A program made the translations under genes and the position numbers. The notes beneath the pieces were generated by a model. The model saw only the letters and a list, made by a program, of their open reading frames with translations. It made no database searches and was not told the origin of the DNA. From NCBI RefSeq assembly GCF_019966595.1, contig NZ_JAINFJ010000013.1, positions 15,049-79,048 on the forward strand: DNA of 64,000 nucleotides. Reading direction: 5' to 3'. This stretch comes from Oricola indica (GTDB taxonomy: Bacteria > Pseudomonadota > Alphaproteobacteria > Rhizobiales > Rhizobiaceae). Shown here one piece after another: positions 43,093 to 53,079 of the stretch (its first letter is position 1; each line of letters begins with the position of its first letter).

Positions 43093-43824
43093 ATGTCTGC
43101 TTCTCCCATTTTCAAACGCGTACTTCTCAAGGTCTCGGGCGAGGCCCTGATGGGCAATCAGGGTTTCGGAATCGACGTCGAGGTCGCCGACAGAATTGCC
43201 GGCGACATCAAGGATGCGGTCGATATGGGCGTGCAGGTCGCGGTGGTCATCGGCGGCGGCAACATCTTCCGCGGCGTGGCCGTTGCCTCCAGGGGCGGCG
43301 ACCGGGTGACCGGCGACCACATGGGCATGCTGGCGACCGTCATCAATTCGCTGGCGCTGCGCACGTCGCTCGTCAAGAAGAACGTCGACGCCGTCGTGCT
43401 GTCCGCCATCGCAATGCCGCAATTATGCGAGGGATTCTCGCAGCGGAAAGCGATGAACTACATCGAGCAGGGGCGTGTGGTGATCTTTGCCGGCGGCACT
43501 GGAAATCCCTATTTCACGACGGACTCGGCCGCGGCGTTGCGCGCCGCCGAGATCGGCGCCGATGCCCTGTTCAAGGGCACTCAGGTCGACGGAATTTACT
43601 CCGCGGATCCCAAGAAGGTTCCCGATGCCGAACGATTCGCAACGATCACGCATGACGAGGTGCTTGCCCGCGGACTGTCCGTCATGGACGTCGCCGCGAT
43701 CGCCTTGACGCGCGAAAATCACATTCCCATTGTCGTGTTCTCGATTCATGAAGGCGGCGGTTTCTCGCAGATATTGCGGGGAGGGGGCCGCTCGACGCTG
43801 GTCAACGAGAAACAGGCGTCTTAG
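43093..43824 (+). CDS. pyrH: Uridylate kinase (UMP kinase)
   Basis: The 243-residue hexameric kinase has KRVLLKVSGEALMG, VAVVIGGGNIFRG, GDHMGMLATVINSLAL and GNPYFTTDSAAALRAAEIGA. It makes UDP for RNA and envelope precursors. ATG 43093 has a weak Shine-Dalgarno sequence. An in-frame start further upstream is not supported. Confidence 0.97.
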   Translation: MSASPIFKRVLLKVSGEALMGNQGFGIDVEVADRIAGDIKDAVDMGVQVAVVIGGGNIFRGVAVASRGGDRVTGDHMGMLATVINSLALRTSLVKKNVDAVVLSAIAMPQLCEGFSQRKAMNYIEQGRVVIFAGGTGNPYFTTDSAAALRAAEIGADALFKGTQVDGIYSADPKKVPDAERFATITHDEVLARGLSVMDVAAIALTRENHIPIVVFSIHEGGGFSQILRGGGRSTLVNEKQAS

Positions 43825-43845
43825 GGCAGGAAAAGGACAAGAAAA

Positions 43846-44406
43846 ATGAGCCAGAACTTCGATATCGCCGATCTGAAACGCCGCATGGAAGGCGCCATCA
43901 CGGCATTCAAGGGCGATTTGGGAGGGTTGCGGACCGGACGAGCTTCCGCGTCGCTCCTCGATCCGATCATGATCGAGGCATACGGATCCCAGATGCCGAT
44001 CAACCAGGTGGCGAACGTGACCGTGCCGGAACCCCGCATGCTGTCCGTTTCCGTGTGGGACAAATCGATGGTCAGCGCCGTTGAAAAGGCGATCCGCGAG
44101 TCGACGCTCGGTCTCAATCCGATGACGGACGGCACCACGGTGCGCGTACCTCTTCCCGAATTGAACGAGGAACGCCGGCGCGAACTGGTGAAGATCGCCC
44201 ATCAATATGCCGAGAACGCACGCATCGCCGCCCGGCATGTGCGCCGCGATGGCATGGAAACGCTGAAGCGGCTGGAAAAAGACGGCGAGATCAGCCAGGA
44301 CGAGAACCGTCAGAAGTCCGACGAGGTCCAGAAACAGACCGACCAGACGATTGCGGAAATCGACACGCTTCTGGCGGATAAAGAAAAAGAAATCATGCAT
44401 GTATGA
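43846..44406 (+). CDS. frr: Ribosome recycling factor
   Basis: The 186-residue factor has [50 protein letters not shown] and [15 protein letters not shown]. With EF-G it splits post-termination ribosomes. AAAGGA lies before ATG 43846, 21 nt after pyrH. Confidence 0.98.
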   Translation: MSQNFDIADLKRRMEGAITAFKGDLGGLRTGRASASLLDPIMIEAYGSQMPINQVANVTVPEPRMLSVSVWDKSMVSAVEKAIRESTLGLNPMTDGTTVRVPLPELNEERRRELVKIAHQYAENARIAARHVRRDGMETLKRLEKDGEISQDENRQKSDEVQKQTDQTIAEIDTLLADKEKEIMHV

Positions 44407-44432
44407 GCCGTTCTTGCGGCAATTGAAGTGGA

Positions 44433-45197
44433 GTGAAACCCATCGCCTTGACCGGTGACAACGAAGACCGGAACTGCCCCGTACCCAGCCATGTCGGTAT
44501 CATCATGGATGGTAATGGACGGTGGGCGGCCGCGCGTGGCATGCCACGCGGCTTCGGGCACAAGGCCGGCGTGGATGCGGTTCGCAAAACGGTACGCGCC
44601 GCCGCAGAACTCGGCATTCAACATGTCACGCTCTACGCTTTTTCCTCCGAGAATTGGGCGCGGCCGGCGCAGGAAGTTCGCGATCTGCTCGGACTGATGA
44701 AGCTTTTCATCACCCGCGACCTCGCCGAATTGTGCGCCAACGGCGTGCGTATCCGCGTCATCGGAGATCGCCAGGGCCTTTCCGCCGATATCCTTGGCCT
44801 GGTCGAGACCGCGGAAATCCGCTCCCGGGACAATTCGAAACTCAATCTGAACATCGCTTTCAATTATGGCGGACGCGACGAGATCCGCCGTGCCTTCGTG
44901 AAACTGGCTGCGCAGGTCGTCGAGCAGGGGCTCGATCCCGCTTCGATCAGCGAAGCCGATATCGGAGCCGCGCTCGATACCGGCGCGCAGCCCGACCCGG
45001 ATCTCCTCATCCGCACGAGCGGCGAAATGCGGCTGTCGAATTTCATGCTCTGGCAGGCCGCCTATTCGGAATTCGTCTTCCTGCCCTGCATGTGGCCCGA
45101 TTTCGACAAGTCGTGGCTGGAGCAGGCGATCGACGAGTATTCGTCTCGGACCCGCCGGTATGGCGGAGTACACGACGCGAAGGACGTCGCGCTATGA
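44433..45197 (+). CDS. uppS: Isoprenyl (undecaprenyl) diphosphate synthase
   Basis: The 254-residue cis-prenyltransferase has [17 protein letters not shown] (catalytic Asp), [20 protein letters not shown] and [19 protein letters not shown]. It makes the C55 carrier lipid for peptidoglycan and lipopolysaccharide. GTG 44433 is the likely start. Its end overlaps cdsA (ATGA). Confidence 0.97.
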   Translation: MKPIALTGDNEDRNCPVPSHVGIIMDGNGRWAAARGMPRGFGHKAGVDAVRKTVRAAAELGIQHVTLYAFSSENWARPAQEVRDLLGLMKLFITRDLAELCANGVRIRVIGDRQGLSADILGLVETAEIRSRDNSKLNLNIAFNYGGRDEIRRAFVKLAAQVVEQGLDPASISEADIGAALDTGAQPDPDLLIRTSGEMRLSNFMLWQAAYSEFVFLPCMWPDFDKSWLEQAIDEYSSRTRRYGGVHDAKDVAL

Positions 45198-46012
45198 GCG
45201 AACTGAAGGCGCGGATCGTCTCCGCCCTTGTCCTCGCCGCTGTCGTTTTGACGGCGACCTTGGCAGGCGGCTGGCTTTTCGCGGCCGTCGTAACAATGAT
45301 CGCCGTGATCGTTTGGGCCGAATGGCTCGATATGGCATGCCCGGGCTGCGACGACCGCATTCGATTGCTTGGCGTCGTGCTGCTGGGATTGCTGTTCGTC
45401 GGGGCACTGATTCTGCCAAATGGCGGGATGGCTCTCGCATGGGCGGTCGCGACGGCGGCATTCGTGCTCGTCGCGATGGGCTTCTCAGGAGAAAGATGGT
45501 CCGTTGCCGGCTTTCTCTATTCCGGCCTCACGCTCGTCGCTCTGATCATGCTGCGCGAATCGGGCGATGCCGTTTCGGGCCTCATTGCGATCCTTTTCCT
45601 TTATGCGGTTGTCTGGGCAACCGATATCGGCGCGTATTTTGCCGGGCGCGCGATTGGCGGCCCGAAAATCTTGCCCGTTGTCTCTCCCAAGAAGACGTGG
45701 TCGGGCGGAATTGGCGGCGTTGTTTCGGCGATTTTCGCCGGCATCGTGGTGCTTGCGGTTGCCAGGGTCGGGTCTCCGGGGCTGGCCGCAATCCTCGCGG
45801 TCGTCCTGTCGGTGGTGTCGCAGATCGGCGATTTCTTCGAATCGTGGATCAAGCGGCGCGCCGGCGTGAAGGACTCCAGCCGGATTATCCCCGGTCATGG
45901 CGGATTCATGGATCGTGTCGACGGCCTCGTCTTCGCGGCAATCGCCCTGTGGGCGACGTCTCTCGCCGGCGGGGGCTTCGAGCGTCCGTCATCGGCGTTT
46001 TTCGGTGGCTGA
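45194..46012 (+). CDS. cdsA: Phosphatidate cytidylyltransferase
   Basis: The 272-residue membrane enzyme forms CDP-diacylglycerol. It has seven to eight hydrophobic segments and the signature [21 protein letters not shown], then [18 protein letters not shown] 45194 overlaps uppS. No dxr gene follows; rseP is next after 71 nt. Confidence 0.96.
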   Translation: MSELKARIVSALVLAAVVLTATLAGGWLFAAVVTMIAVIVWAEWLDMACPGCDDRIRLLGVVLLGLLFVGALILPNGGMALAWAVATAAFVLVAMGFSGERWSVAGFLYSGLTLVALIMLRESGDAVSGLIAILFLYAVVWATDIGAYFAGRAIGGPKILPVVSPKKTWSGGIGGVVSAIFAGIVVLAVARVGSPGLAAILAVVLSVVSQIGDFFESWIKRRAGVKDSSRIIPGHGGFMDRVDGLVFAAIALWATSLAGGGFERPSSAFFGG

Positions 46013-46083
46013 ACGCGCATTCGCGCCATGCTCCCGCCGGATTTGAATGTGTAATCGATGCAGGGTTTGGACAGGGTTTGGTG

Positions 46084-47232
46084 ATGCTGGAATTTGTGAC
46101 GGGCTTGTTTTCGACAAACGGCTTCATCCTCGGAACTCTCGTTCCGTTTCTCTTCGTTCTTCTGATCGTCGTTTTCGTCCACGAACTGGGCCATTATCTC
46201 GTTGGCCGCTGGTGCGGCATCGGAGCCAAGGTTTTCTCGGTCGGTTTCGGTCCGGAACTGGTCGGATTCAACGACCGGCGCGGAACGCGGTGGCGCCTTT
46301 CCTGGATACCGCTTGGCGGCTACGTGAAATTCGTCGGCGACATGAATGCGGCATCCGTCCCGGAAGGGCATGACGACTCGCTGACGCCGGAAGAAGAGGC
46401 GCAGGCATTCCAGAACAAGTCGGTCGGCCGCCGCGCCGCGACGGTATTTGCCGGACCTTTCGCGAATTTCGTCTTCGCGGTCGTCATCTTCACCACGATA
46501 TTCTCCGTCTATGGCCGCGGCGTCGCGGACCCAGTGGTTTCGGAAGTTCGGCCCGACAGCGTTGCCGAACAGGTCGGCATCATGCCGGGCGACAAATTCG
46601 TCAGCGTGGACGGCATTGCGGTGAAGCAGTTCTCCGATGTCCAGCGCTACGTCGCCGTGCGCTGGGGCGAGCCCATCGAAATGGTCATGGAGCGCGACGG
46701 CGAATTGCTGACCTTCGAAGTCACGCCGGAGCGTCTCGAGATCGAGGACCGGTTCGGTAACAAGATGGAGCAGGGCATCATCGGTGTCCTCAATGATCGG
46801 CAGACCGGCGGGCACCGTATCGAGCGTTATGGAGTCGGCGAATCGTTCGTCATGGCGGTCAAGGAGACCGCCTTCGTGATCCAGCGCACGGGCGGCTATA
46901 TCGCGGGTATATTTTCCGGACGCGAAAAGCCGGACCAGATCGGCGGGCCCATTCGTGTCGCACAGATGTCCGGACAGGTCGCGACGCTCGGATTCGTCGC
47001 TCTGTTCAATCTGGCGGCAATCCTTTCCATTTCGATCGGATTGTTGAATTTATTGCCGGTGCCTGTTCTGGACGGCGGACATCTCGTATTCTACTTTTTC
47101 GAGGCGCTGCGGGGGCGTCCAGTGCCAGAACGGACGCAGGAGTACGGTTACCGAATCGGTTTCGGTTTGATACTGGGACTGATGGTGTTTGCGACCTGGA
47201 ATGATGTTTCGTCGCTGTTGGGAGGAAGCTAG
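46084..47232 (+). CDS. rseP: RIP metalloprotease RseP
   Basis: The 382-residue site-2 protease has the zinc motif VFVHELGHYLVGRW (HExxH), a PDZ domain at about residues 140-230 (VVSEVRPDSVAEQVGIMPGD) and the C-terminal NLLPVPVLDGGH with the third zinc ligand. It cleaves membrane-bound regulators and signal peptide remnants. ATG 46084, or GTG 46081. Confidence 0.96.
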   Translation: MLEFVTGLFSTNGFILGTLVPFLFVLLIVVFVHELGHYLVGRWCGIGAKVFSVGFGPELVGFNDRRGTRWRLSWIPLGGYVKFVGDMNAASVPEGHDDSLTPEEEAQAFQNKSVGRRAATVFAGPFANFVFAVVIFTTIFSVYGRGVADPVVSEVRPDSVAEQVGIMPGDKFVSVDGIAVKQFSDVQRYVAVRWGEPIEMVMERDGELLTFEVTPERLEIEDRFGNKMEQGIIGVLNDRQTGGHRIERYGVGESFVMAVKETAFVIQRTGGYIAGIFSGREKPDQIGGPIRVAQMSGQVATLGFVALFNLAAILSISIGLLNLLPVPVLDGGHLVFYFFEALRGRPVPERTQEYGYRIGFGLILGLMVFATWNDVSSLLGGS

Positions 47233-47426
47233 TTCGGATTTTATGCGAATTGTTTACCATCGCAGAAGATCTCGCGTGACGATTTTGCCACGCAGGTCAG
47301 GTTCGTAAACGCATTTTAACGCAAACCCTTGCGTGTGAAATCAAAGCCTGTAATACGGTGAATTCAATGATTTATGTTTGTGCTACCCGATCTGGGGACG
47401 GACGCGGGAAGAGGGGAAAGAACCCA

Positions 47427-49751
47427 ATGAAGACAGCACCACGGATGTTAAGCGCCGTTTCGGCGATTGCTCTGGCGCTGACGCCCGCAGTTGGCGGCGG
47501 AATTGCACTCACTCTTGGTTCGGTCTCTGCTGCCGAAGCGGCTGTAGCCCGCGCGATCTCTGTTCGCGGAAATCAGCGCGTCGCAAACGGCACCGTAGCG
47601 GACCTGATCGGCTTCCGGGCCGGCGCGAACTACTCTGCGGCCGATATCGATGACGCCGTGAAGAAGCTCTTCGCAACCGGCCTGTTTTCCGATGTGGATG
47701 TTTCGGTCTCCGGCGGCACGCTGGTCGTCGTTGTCTCTGAACTCTCCATCGTCAATCAGGTTATCTTCCGCGGCAACCGCAAGCAGAAGGACGATCGTCT
47801 GCGTGGCGTCGTCAGGCTTGCGCCGCGCGGGACCTTCGATCAGGCGACGCTCGACGCGGACGTGGAAGCGATTCGTGGCGCCTATGGCGCAATCGGCCGT
47901 AACGATGTGAGCGTCTATCCGGAAGTCGTCGACCTCGGCGACAACCGCGTCAATGTCGTCTTCCAGATCGACGAGGGCGGCCGCACGAAGATCACGCAGA
48001 TCAATATTATCGGCAACAACGCGTTCAGCGACCGTCGTCTGCAGGGCGTGATTTCGACCAAGAAAAGCAATCCGCTTTCATGGCTGACCCGCTCCGACAT
48101 CTACGACGACCAGCGTCTGGCCGCGGATGAAGAGCAGCTTCGCCGCTTCTACTTCAATCGCGGCTATGCGGATTTCCGTATCCTGTCGTCGTCGGGCGAT
48201 ATCGATCCGAATACCGGAAATGTCGTCGTCACGATCGAGGTTGATGAAGGCGAGCGCTACAAATTCGGCATGGTCGATATCGACAGCACCGTGAGCGGTG
48301 TCGGGTCGGAGGAACTCCGCTCGACGGTTTCGACTCGCGATGGCGCGATCTACAGCGCGGAAGACGTGGAAGACACGCTGATCGCGATGTCGGAGCGGCT
48401 TGCCACCGAAGGCTTCCCATTCGCAGAAGTGACGCCGGTCGGAAACCGCAATTTCGAGACCCGCACCATTGATGTCTCCTACGTGATCGACCAGGGCCAG
48501 CGCGCCTTTGTCGAGCGTATCGAGATCATGGGCAATGCGCGTACCCGCGACTATGTCATCCGCCGCGAGTTCGATCTCGCTGAGGGCGATGCGTTCAACC
48601 AGACTCTGCTTCGCCGCGCGCAGCGTCGACTCGAAAGGCTCGATTATTTCGAGCGGGTCGATATTACGACGCGTCCTGGATCGGCTCCCGATCGGGTTAT
48701 TATCGTCGTCAATGCTGTCGACAAATCGACCGGTGAATTCGGTATCGGCGCAGGCTACACAACGGCTGGCGCAGGGTCTTCGGGTGGTGTCTCGGTCGAA
48801 GCGAGCGTTGTCGAGCGCAACTTCCTTGGCCGCGGACAAACGATTCGCATCAGCGCCGGCGGCGGTGTGGATAACCGGACCTACAACATCTCGTTCACCG
48901 AGCCGTATTTCCTCGGTTACCGGCTTGCGCTGACCGGTGCGGCTTATCGCAAGACGAAAGACTATACCGGTTACGACCTCGCATCGACAGGCGGAAGCAT
49001 CAGCTTCGGGTTGCCGATCACGCATGATCTGAGCGCGAATATCGGCTACAAGTTCCAGCAGGACGAGTATTCGAATGTCACGGGCTCGATCTCGGATGTG
49101 TACGGGGTTGACGTCACTGAAGGTGGCACCTGGACTGAATCGGCGGTGTTCTACGGTCTGACCTACAACACAGTCGATAGCCCGCAGGATCCGCATGAAG
49201 GTTTGTATCTTCGTTTCGGACAGGAATTCGCGGGCGTTGGCGGCGATGCCCGCCATGTGAAATCGACGGTCTCCGGCGCGTATTACAAGACCTTGTCGGA
49301 CGAGGCTGATCTGGTCGGCATGCTCAAGTTTGGCGCCGGCAATATCACCGGAATCGGGCAGGACGTGCGTTCAATCGACCACTTCCAGCTCGGCGCGAAG
49401 CATATTCGCGGCTTCGCGACAAACGGCATCGGTCCGACCGATGCTGCGGGTGACCATGTTGGCGGCAAGACCTATTTCAATGCCACTGCGGAAGCACAGT
49501 TCCCGCTGCCGGCCTTCCCGAGGGATCTCGGCCTGAAGGGTTCGGTCTTTGCGGACGCTGCGACATTGTACGGGCACGACGACACCACGAATGCGATGAA
49601 CACCGCCATGGAATGGCGCGCATCTGCGGGTATCGGCCTTATATGGGACTCTCCGTTCGCGCCATTGCGGTTCGACTATGCCTGGCCGCTCATGAAAGAG
49701 CCGACGGACAAGGTGCAGAATTTCAACTTCTCCATCTCGACCGCATTCTGA
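47427..49751 (+). CDS. bamA: Outer membrane protein assembly factor BamA
   Basis: The 774-residue protein begins (ATG 47427 after GAGGGGAAAG) with a signal peptide. Five POTRA repeats follow (about residues 45-420, e.g. IVNQVIFRGNRKQKDDRL, KITQINIIGNNAFSDRRLQ, VERIEIMGNARTRDYVIRRE), then a 16-strand barrel ending in SISTAF with the C-terminal Phe. It inserts beta-barrel proteins into the outer membrane. A strong terminator follows at once. Upstream there are 194 bp to rseP with no clear promoter. Confidence 0.97.
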   Translation: MKTAPRMLSAVSAIALALTPAVGGGIALTLGSVSAAEAAVARAISVRGNQRVANGTVADLIGFRAGANYSAADIDDAVKKLFATGLFSDVDVSVSGGTLVVVVSELSIVNQVIFRGNRKQKDDRLRGVVRLAPRGTFDQATLDADVEAIRGAYGAIGRNDVSVYPEVVDLGDNRVNVVFQIDEGGRTKITQINIIGNNAFSDRRLQGVISTKKSNPLSWLTRSDIYDDQRLAADEEQLRRFYFNRGYADFRILSSSGDIDPNTGNVVVTIEVDEGERYKFGMVDIDSTVSGVGSEELRSTVSTRDGAIYSAEDVEDTLIAMSERLATEGFPFAEVTPVGNRNFETRTIDVSYVIDQGQRAFVERIEIMGNARTRDYVIRREFDLAEGDAFNQTLLRRAQRRLERLDYFERVDITTRPGSAPDRVIIVVNAVDKSTGEFGIGAGYTTAGAGSSGGVSVEASVVERNFLGRGQTIRISAGGGVDNRTYNISFTEPYFLGYRLALTGAAYRKTKDYTGYDLASTGGSISFGLPITHDLSANIGYKFQQDEYSNVTGSISDVYGVDVTEGGTWTESAVFYGLTYNTVDSPQDPHEGLYLRFGQEFAGVGGDARHVKSTVSGAYYKTLSDEADLVGMLKFGAGNITGIGQDVRSIDHFQLGAKHIRGFATNGIGPTDAAGDHVGGKTYFNATAEAQFPLPAFPRDLGLKGSVFADAATLYGHDDTTNAMNTAMEWRASAGIGLIWDSPFAPLRFDYAWPLMKEPTDKVQNFNFSISTAF

Positions 49752-49757
49752 TAGAAC

Positions 49758-49784
49758 GGCCCGGCAAGAAGCCGGGCCTTTTTT
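49758..49784 (+). terminator. Terminator directly between bamA and lpxD
   Basis: GGCCCGGC (49758-49765) pairs with GCCGGGCC (49771-49778) around AAGAA, followed by six T. The lpxD start codon lies only 3 nt after the T run. Confidence 0.9.
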
Positions 49785-49787
49785 CTC

Positions 49788-50873
49788 GTGCTTGAATCAC
49801 AGCCCAATTTCCATAAGCCCATTGCGGAACTGAGCGTCGCCGCCGTCGCGGAACTGTGCGGCGGACGTGTAGCAGATGGTTTGAACGGATCGACCCGGAT
49901 TTCCGGTCTGTCGTCGCTGGATGATCCGCGCAACGGCTCTCTCGTTTTCGTACAGTCATCGACAAGCGCCGAGAAACTCGCGGCGCTCTCGAAAGTCGCT
50001 GCCATACTGTGCAACGAGAAGGGACTTGCCGCTCTTCCCGGTGGTCCCGCCAAGATAGTCGTATCGTCACCGCATGCGGCATTCGCCGCGATCGGCTGCC
50101 ATCTGTTCCCTGACAGTCTCGGGCCGGGCCGGGCGAATGCGAGCGACGGGTTTACGACGGACTATCCCGATGCACATGTTTCCCGGCTCGCGCAAATCGA
50201 GGACGGTGTCGTCATCGGTGCCGGCGCGGTCATCGGCGATCATGTCGCTATTGGCCGCAACACGATCATCGGTTCGAACGCGGTCATAGCCGATCATTGC
50301 CAGATCGGCCGCGAATGCCGGATCGGTCCGCTTGCGGATATCCAGTATGCGTTGATCGGAAACGGCGTGATCCTTCACGGCGGGGCGCGTATCGGACAGG
50401 ACGGCTTCGGCTATGTCCCGGGTCCGGAAGGTCTCCAGAAGGTGCCGCAGCTCGGTCGCGTCATCCTCCAGGACCGTGTAGAGATTGGCGCCAACGCGAC
50501 GGTCGATCGTGGCGCGCTTGACGATACGGTGATTGGCGAAGGCACAAAAATAGACAATCTTGTCCAGATCGCGCACAACGTCAGGATCGGACGGCATTGT
50601 GCGATCGCGGCCCATACCGGCCTTTCGGGAAGCGTCGTCATCGGCGATGGATGCCTTCTTGGAGGTGCCGTCGGGATCGCCGATCACGTGACGATTGGTT
50701 CCGGTGTGCAGATTGCTGCGTCGTCCGGCGTGATGCATGATATTCCCGATGGCGAACGCTGGGCCGGCACTCCGGCGCGTCCTTACAAGGAGTTTTTTCG
50801 CCAGTCTGCGGCGTTGCGTAAACTTGCGGCCGCCGATAAGAAGCCGAAAAACAAGAAACAGCAGGACAGTTGA
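49788..50873 (+). CDS. lpxD: UDP-3-O-(3-hydroxyacyl)glucosamine N-acyltransferase
   Basis: The 361-residue enzyme performs the third step of lipid A synthesis. It has the LpxD N-terminal domain ([20 protein letters not shown]), hexapeptide repeats ([20 protein letters not shown]), [15 protein letters not shown] and [15 protein letters not shown] with the catalytic His. The only plausible start is GTG 49788, which has no Shine-Dalgarno sequence and sits right after the bamA terminator. The end overlaps fabZ (TGATG). Confidence 0.95.
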   Translation: MLESQPNFHKPIAELSVAAVAELCGGRVADGLNGSTRISGLSSLDDPRNGSLVFVQSSTSAEKLAALSKVAAILCNEKGLAALPGGPAKIVVSSPHAAFAAIGCHLFPDSLGPGRANASDGFTTDYPDAHVSRLAQIEDGVVIGAGAVIGDHVAIGRNTIIGSNAVIADHCQIGRECRIGPLADIQYALIGNGVILHGGARIGQDGFGYVPGPEGLQKVPQLGRVILQDRVEIGANATVDRGALDDTVIGEGTKIDNLVQIAHNVRIGRHCAIAAHTGLSGSVVIGDGCLLGGAVGIADHVTIGSGVQIAASSGVMHDIPDGERWAGTPARPYKEFFRQSAALRKLAAADKKPKNKKQQDS

Positions 50874-51352
50874 TGACCGAATCCGAAGGACAGGCCGCGA
50901 TCCTGGAGGCAGCCGATATTCAGGAGATCATGCAGCTGTTGCCGCATCGCTACCCGTTTTTGCTGATCGACAAGATCGTCGATATCGACGGCGAGCAGTC
51001 GGCGGTGGGCATCAAGAACGTCACGGCGAGCGAGCCGCACTTTCAGGGCCATTTTCCGAATCTGCCGATCATGCCGGGTGTTCTCATGATCGAGGGCATG
51101 GCGCAAACCGCCGCCGCAATCGGCGTTCGCGCGCGCAAGTCCGAGAAATCGGCGCTCGTGTTCTTCATGACGATCGACAATGCGAAATTTCGCCGACCGG
51201 TCGTTCCGGGGGACGTGCTGGAGTACCATGTGTCCCTGATGAAGAAGCGGGGCACGGTGTGCCGTTACGCGTGCGTGGCCAAGGTCGGCGGTGAAAAGGT
51301 CGCTGAAGCCGAACTGACCGCGAAACTGTCCTTCGATTACGGAGAGGACTGA
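50873..51352 (+). CDS. fabZ: 3-hydroxyacyl-ACP dehydratase FabZ
   Basis: The 159-residue hot-dog-fold dehydratase has [17 protein letters not shown], the catalytic region [23 protein letters not shown], and [17 protein letters not shown]. It competes with the Lpx acyltransferases for 3-hydroxyacyl-ACP and is usually encoded between lpxD and lpxA. It overlaps lpxD by one nucleotide. Confidence 0.97.
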   Translation: MTESEGQAAILEAADIQEIMQLLPHRYPFLLIDKIVDIDGEQSAVGIKNVTASEPHFQGHFPNLPIMPGVLMIEGMAQTAAAIGVRARKSEKSALVFFMTIDNAKFRRPVVPGDVLEYHVSLMKKRGTVCRYACVAKVGGEKVAEAELTAKLSFDYGED

Positions 51353-51354
51353 TC

Positions 51355-52191
51355 GTGGAAATGAGCCAGTCTCCTTCGATTCACCCGACGGCGATTGTCG
51401 AACCAGGCGCCGAACTTGGTTCCGGCGTCCGCATCGGACCGTTCTGTCATATCGGACCGCTTGCCGTTATCGGCGACAACGTGGAACTGATGAGCCATGT
51501 CGTCGTGATGGGCGATACGACGATTGGAGAAAACTGCCGCGTCTTTCCGCATGCCATTCTCGGCGCGGAGCCGCAGAATACGGCCTACAAGGGCGAGCGC
51601 ACAAAGCTGGTGATCGGGCGTAATGCGACGATCCGCGAAGGCGTCACCATGCACACCGGGACTGGGTCTTCGCGGGGCATCACGACCGTTGGCGACAACT
51701 GTATGTTCCTAGCCTATTCGCATATCGCCCATGATTGCGTGCTGGGTGACAATGTCACCTTTGCAAACAATGTGATGATCGGCGGCCACGCGGTCATCGG
51801 AGACCGTGTCATCATCGGTGGTGGTGCGGGCGTTCACCAGTTTTGCCGCGTTGGACACCATTCCTTTATCGGTGGTCTCGCCGCGGTTACGAAGGATGTC
51901 ATTCCCTATGCCCTGGTCATGGGCAATCGTGCGTTCCTGGCCGGTCCGAACCTTGTCGGATTGAAGCGCTCCGGTATGGACAGGTCTGAGATCAATGTCT
52001 TGCGCCGCGCCTACAAGAGCCTGTTTGCATACGAACTGGGTTCGATGCGCGAAAACGCGGCCCGATTGCTCGAAGAGCACAAGGACCTCGACTCGGTACG
52101 CGATATTGCGGAGTTCATTCTGGCGCCTGGCAATCACAAATACATGACGCCGTTGAGTGACTTTCGGGCGCGCATGGCCGACGGCGAGTGA
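51355..52191 (+). CDS. lpxA: Acyl-ACP--UDP-N-acetylglucosamine O-acyltransferase
   Basis: The 278-residue hexapeptide-repeat enzyme catalyses the first step of lipid A synthesis. It has SIHPTAIVEPGAELGSGVRI, TMHTGTGSSRGITTVGDNC and FLAYSHIAHDCVLGDNV with the catalytic His. GTG 51355 is 7 nt from GGAGAGG and is preferred over ATG 51361. Confidence 0.96.
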   Translation: MEMSQSPSIHPTAIVEPGAELGSGVRIGPFCHIGPLAVIGDNVELMSHVVVMGDTTIGENCRVFPHAILGAEPQNTAYKGERTKLVIGRNATIREGVTMHTGTGSSRGITTVGDNCMFLAYSHIAHDCVLGDNVTFANNVMIGGHAVIGDRVIIGGGAGVHQFCRVGHHSFIGGLAAVTKDVIPYALVMGNRAFLAGPNLVGLKRSGMDRSEINVLRRAYKSLFAYELGSMRENAARLLEEHKDLDSVRDIAEFILAPGNHKYMTPLSDFRARMADGE

Positions 52192-52194
52192 CCG

Positions 52195-53079
52195 ATGCCA
52201 GCCGTCGCCTCCGCCAGTGACGGACGTGTCGTTATCATCGCCGGCGGCGGAAACATTCCTCTCTTCGTTGCCGAAACGCTCGCCGAGCAGGGCCGCAACC
52301 CCTTCATCGTTGCGCTCGAGGGAGAGGCCGATCCCGCCGTCTCTCGTTTCGAGCACGAATACATTCATACGTCCCACATAGGGGTGCTGCTCTCGATACT
52401 GGAGCGGGTCCGGCCGGCGGATGTGGTCATGGTGGGCAGCGCGAAACAGCGTCCAAGCCTCTGGCGCATAAGGCCGGACTGGACGACGTTCCGGCTGGCT
52501 GCGAAATTCCTTCCCAAGCTCAAATCCGGTGACGATTCTCTGTTGCGCGGCGTCGTCGAGATGATCGAAGAGGCCGGATTTCGCGTGCGGGGCGTACACG
52601 AGCTCGTTCCCGAGTTGCTCGCCTCCGAAGGCCATATCGCCGGCCCGGCTCCGACAGCGGCAGACGGGGAGAGCATCGCGACCGCGGTCAATGGAGCACT
52701 TGCTCTCGGCCGGCTTGACGCCGGTCAGGCTTGTGTTGCGATCGGCCGTCGCATCGTCGCACTCGAAGGGGCAGAGGGAACCGACCAGATGCTCTTGCGC
52801 GTCGCCGAGTTGCGAAAGGAAGGGCGTATCCCGGATCGCCGGGGTGGCGTCCTCGTCAAACTGGCAAAACCCGGCCAGGAAATCCGTGCCGACCTGCCCA
52901 CGATAGGGCGCGTTACGGTGCAGAACGCCCACGCCGCGAAGCTGAAGGGCATTTGCGTGCATGCCGGTCGCGCCCTCATTTCCGATCATGACGCGACCTG
53001 TGCGAAGGCGGAGGAGCTCGGCATTTTCCTGCACGGGATCCACCCGGAAACCACTGCCGGAGGAACCGGGCGCCAATGA
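52195..53079 (+). CDS. lpxI: UDP-2,3-diacylglucosamine pyrophosphatase LpxI
   Basis: The 294-residue protein matches LpxI (DUF1009): VVIIAGGGNIPLFVAETLAE, VMVGSAKQRPSLWRIRPDW, VGRRI-type motif IGRRIVALEGAEGTDQMLLR and GVLVKLAKPGQEIRADLPTI. It replaces LpxH in alphaproteobacteria, hydrolysing UDP-diacylglucosamine to lipid X. It is followed by lpxB with a 4-nt overlap. Confidence 0.95.
   Translation: MPAVASASDGRVVIIAGGGNIPLFVAETLAEQGRNPFIVALEGEADPAVSRFEHEYIHTSHIGVLLSILERVRPADVVMVGSAKQRPSLWRIRPDWTTFRLAAKFLPKLKSGDDSLLRGVVEMIEEAGFRVRGVHELVPELLASEGHIAGPAPTAADGESIATAVNGALALGRLDAGQACVAIGRRIVALEGAEGTDQMLLRVAELRKEGRIPDRRGGVLVKLAKPGQEIRADLPTIGRVTVQNAHAAKLKGICVHAGRALISDHDATCAKAEELGIFLHGIHPETTAGGTGRQ

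Noticed and set aside
44522-46012. 496-codon plus-strand ORF overlapping uppS and cdsA
   Set aside because: It is a frame-shadow of two unmistakable genes; its only recognisable piece is the in-frame cdsA part.
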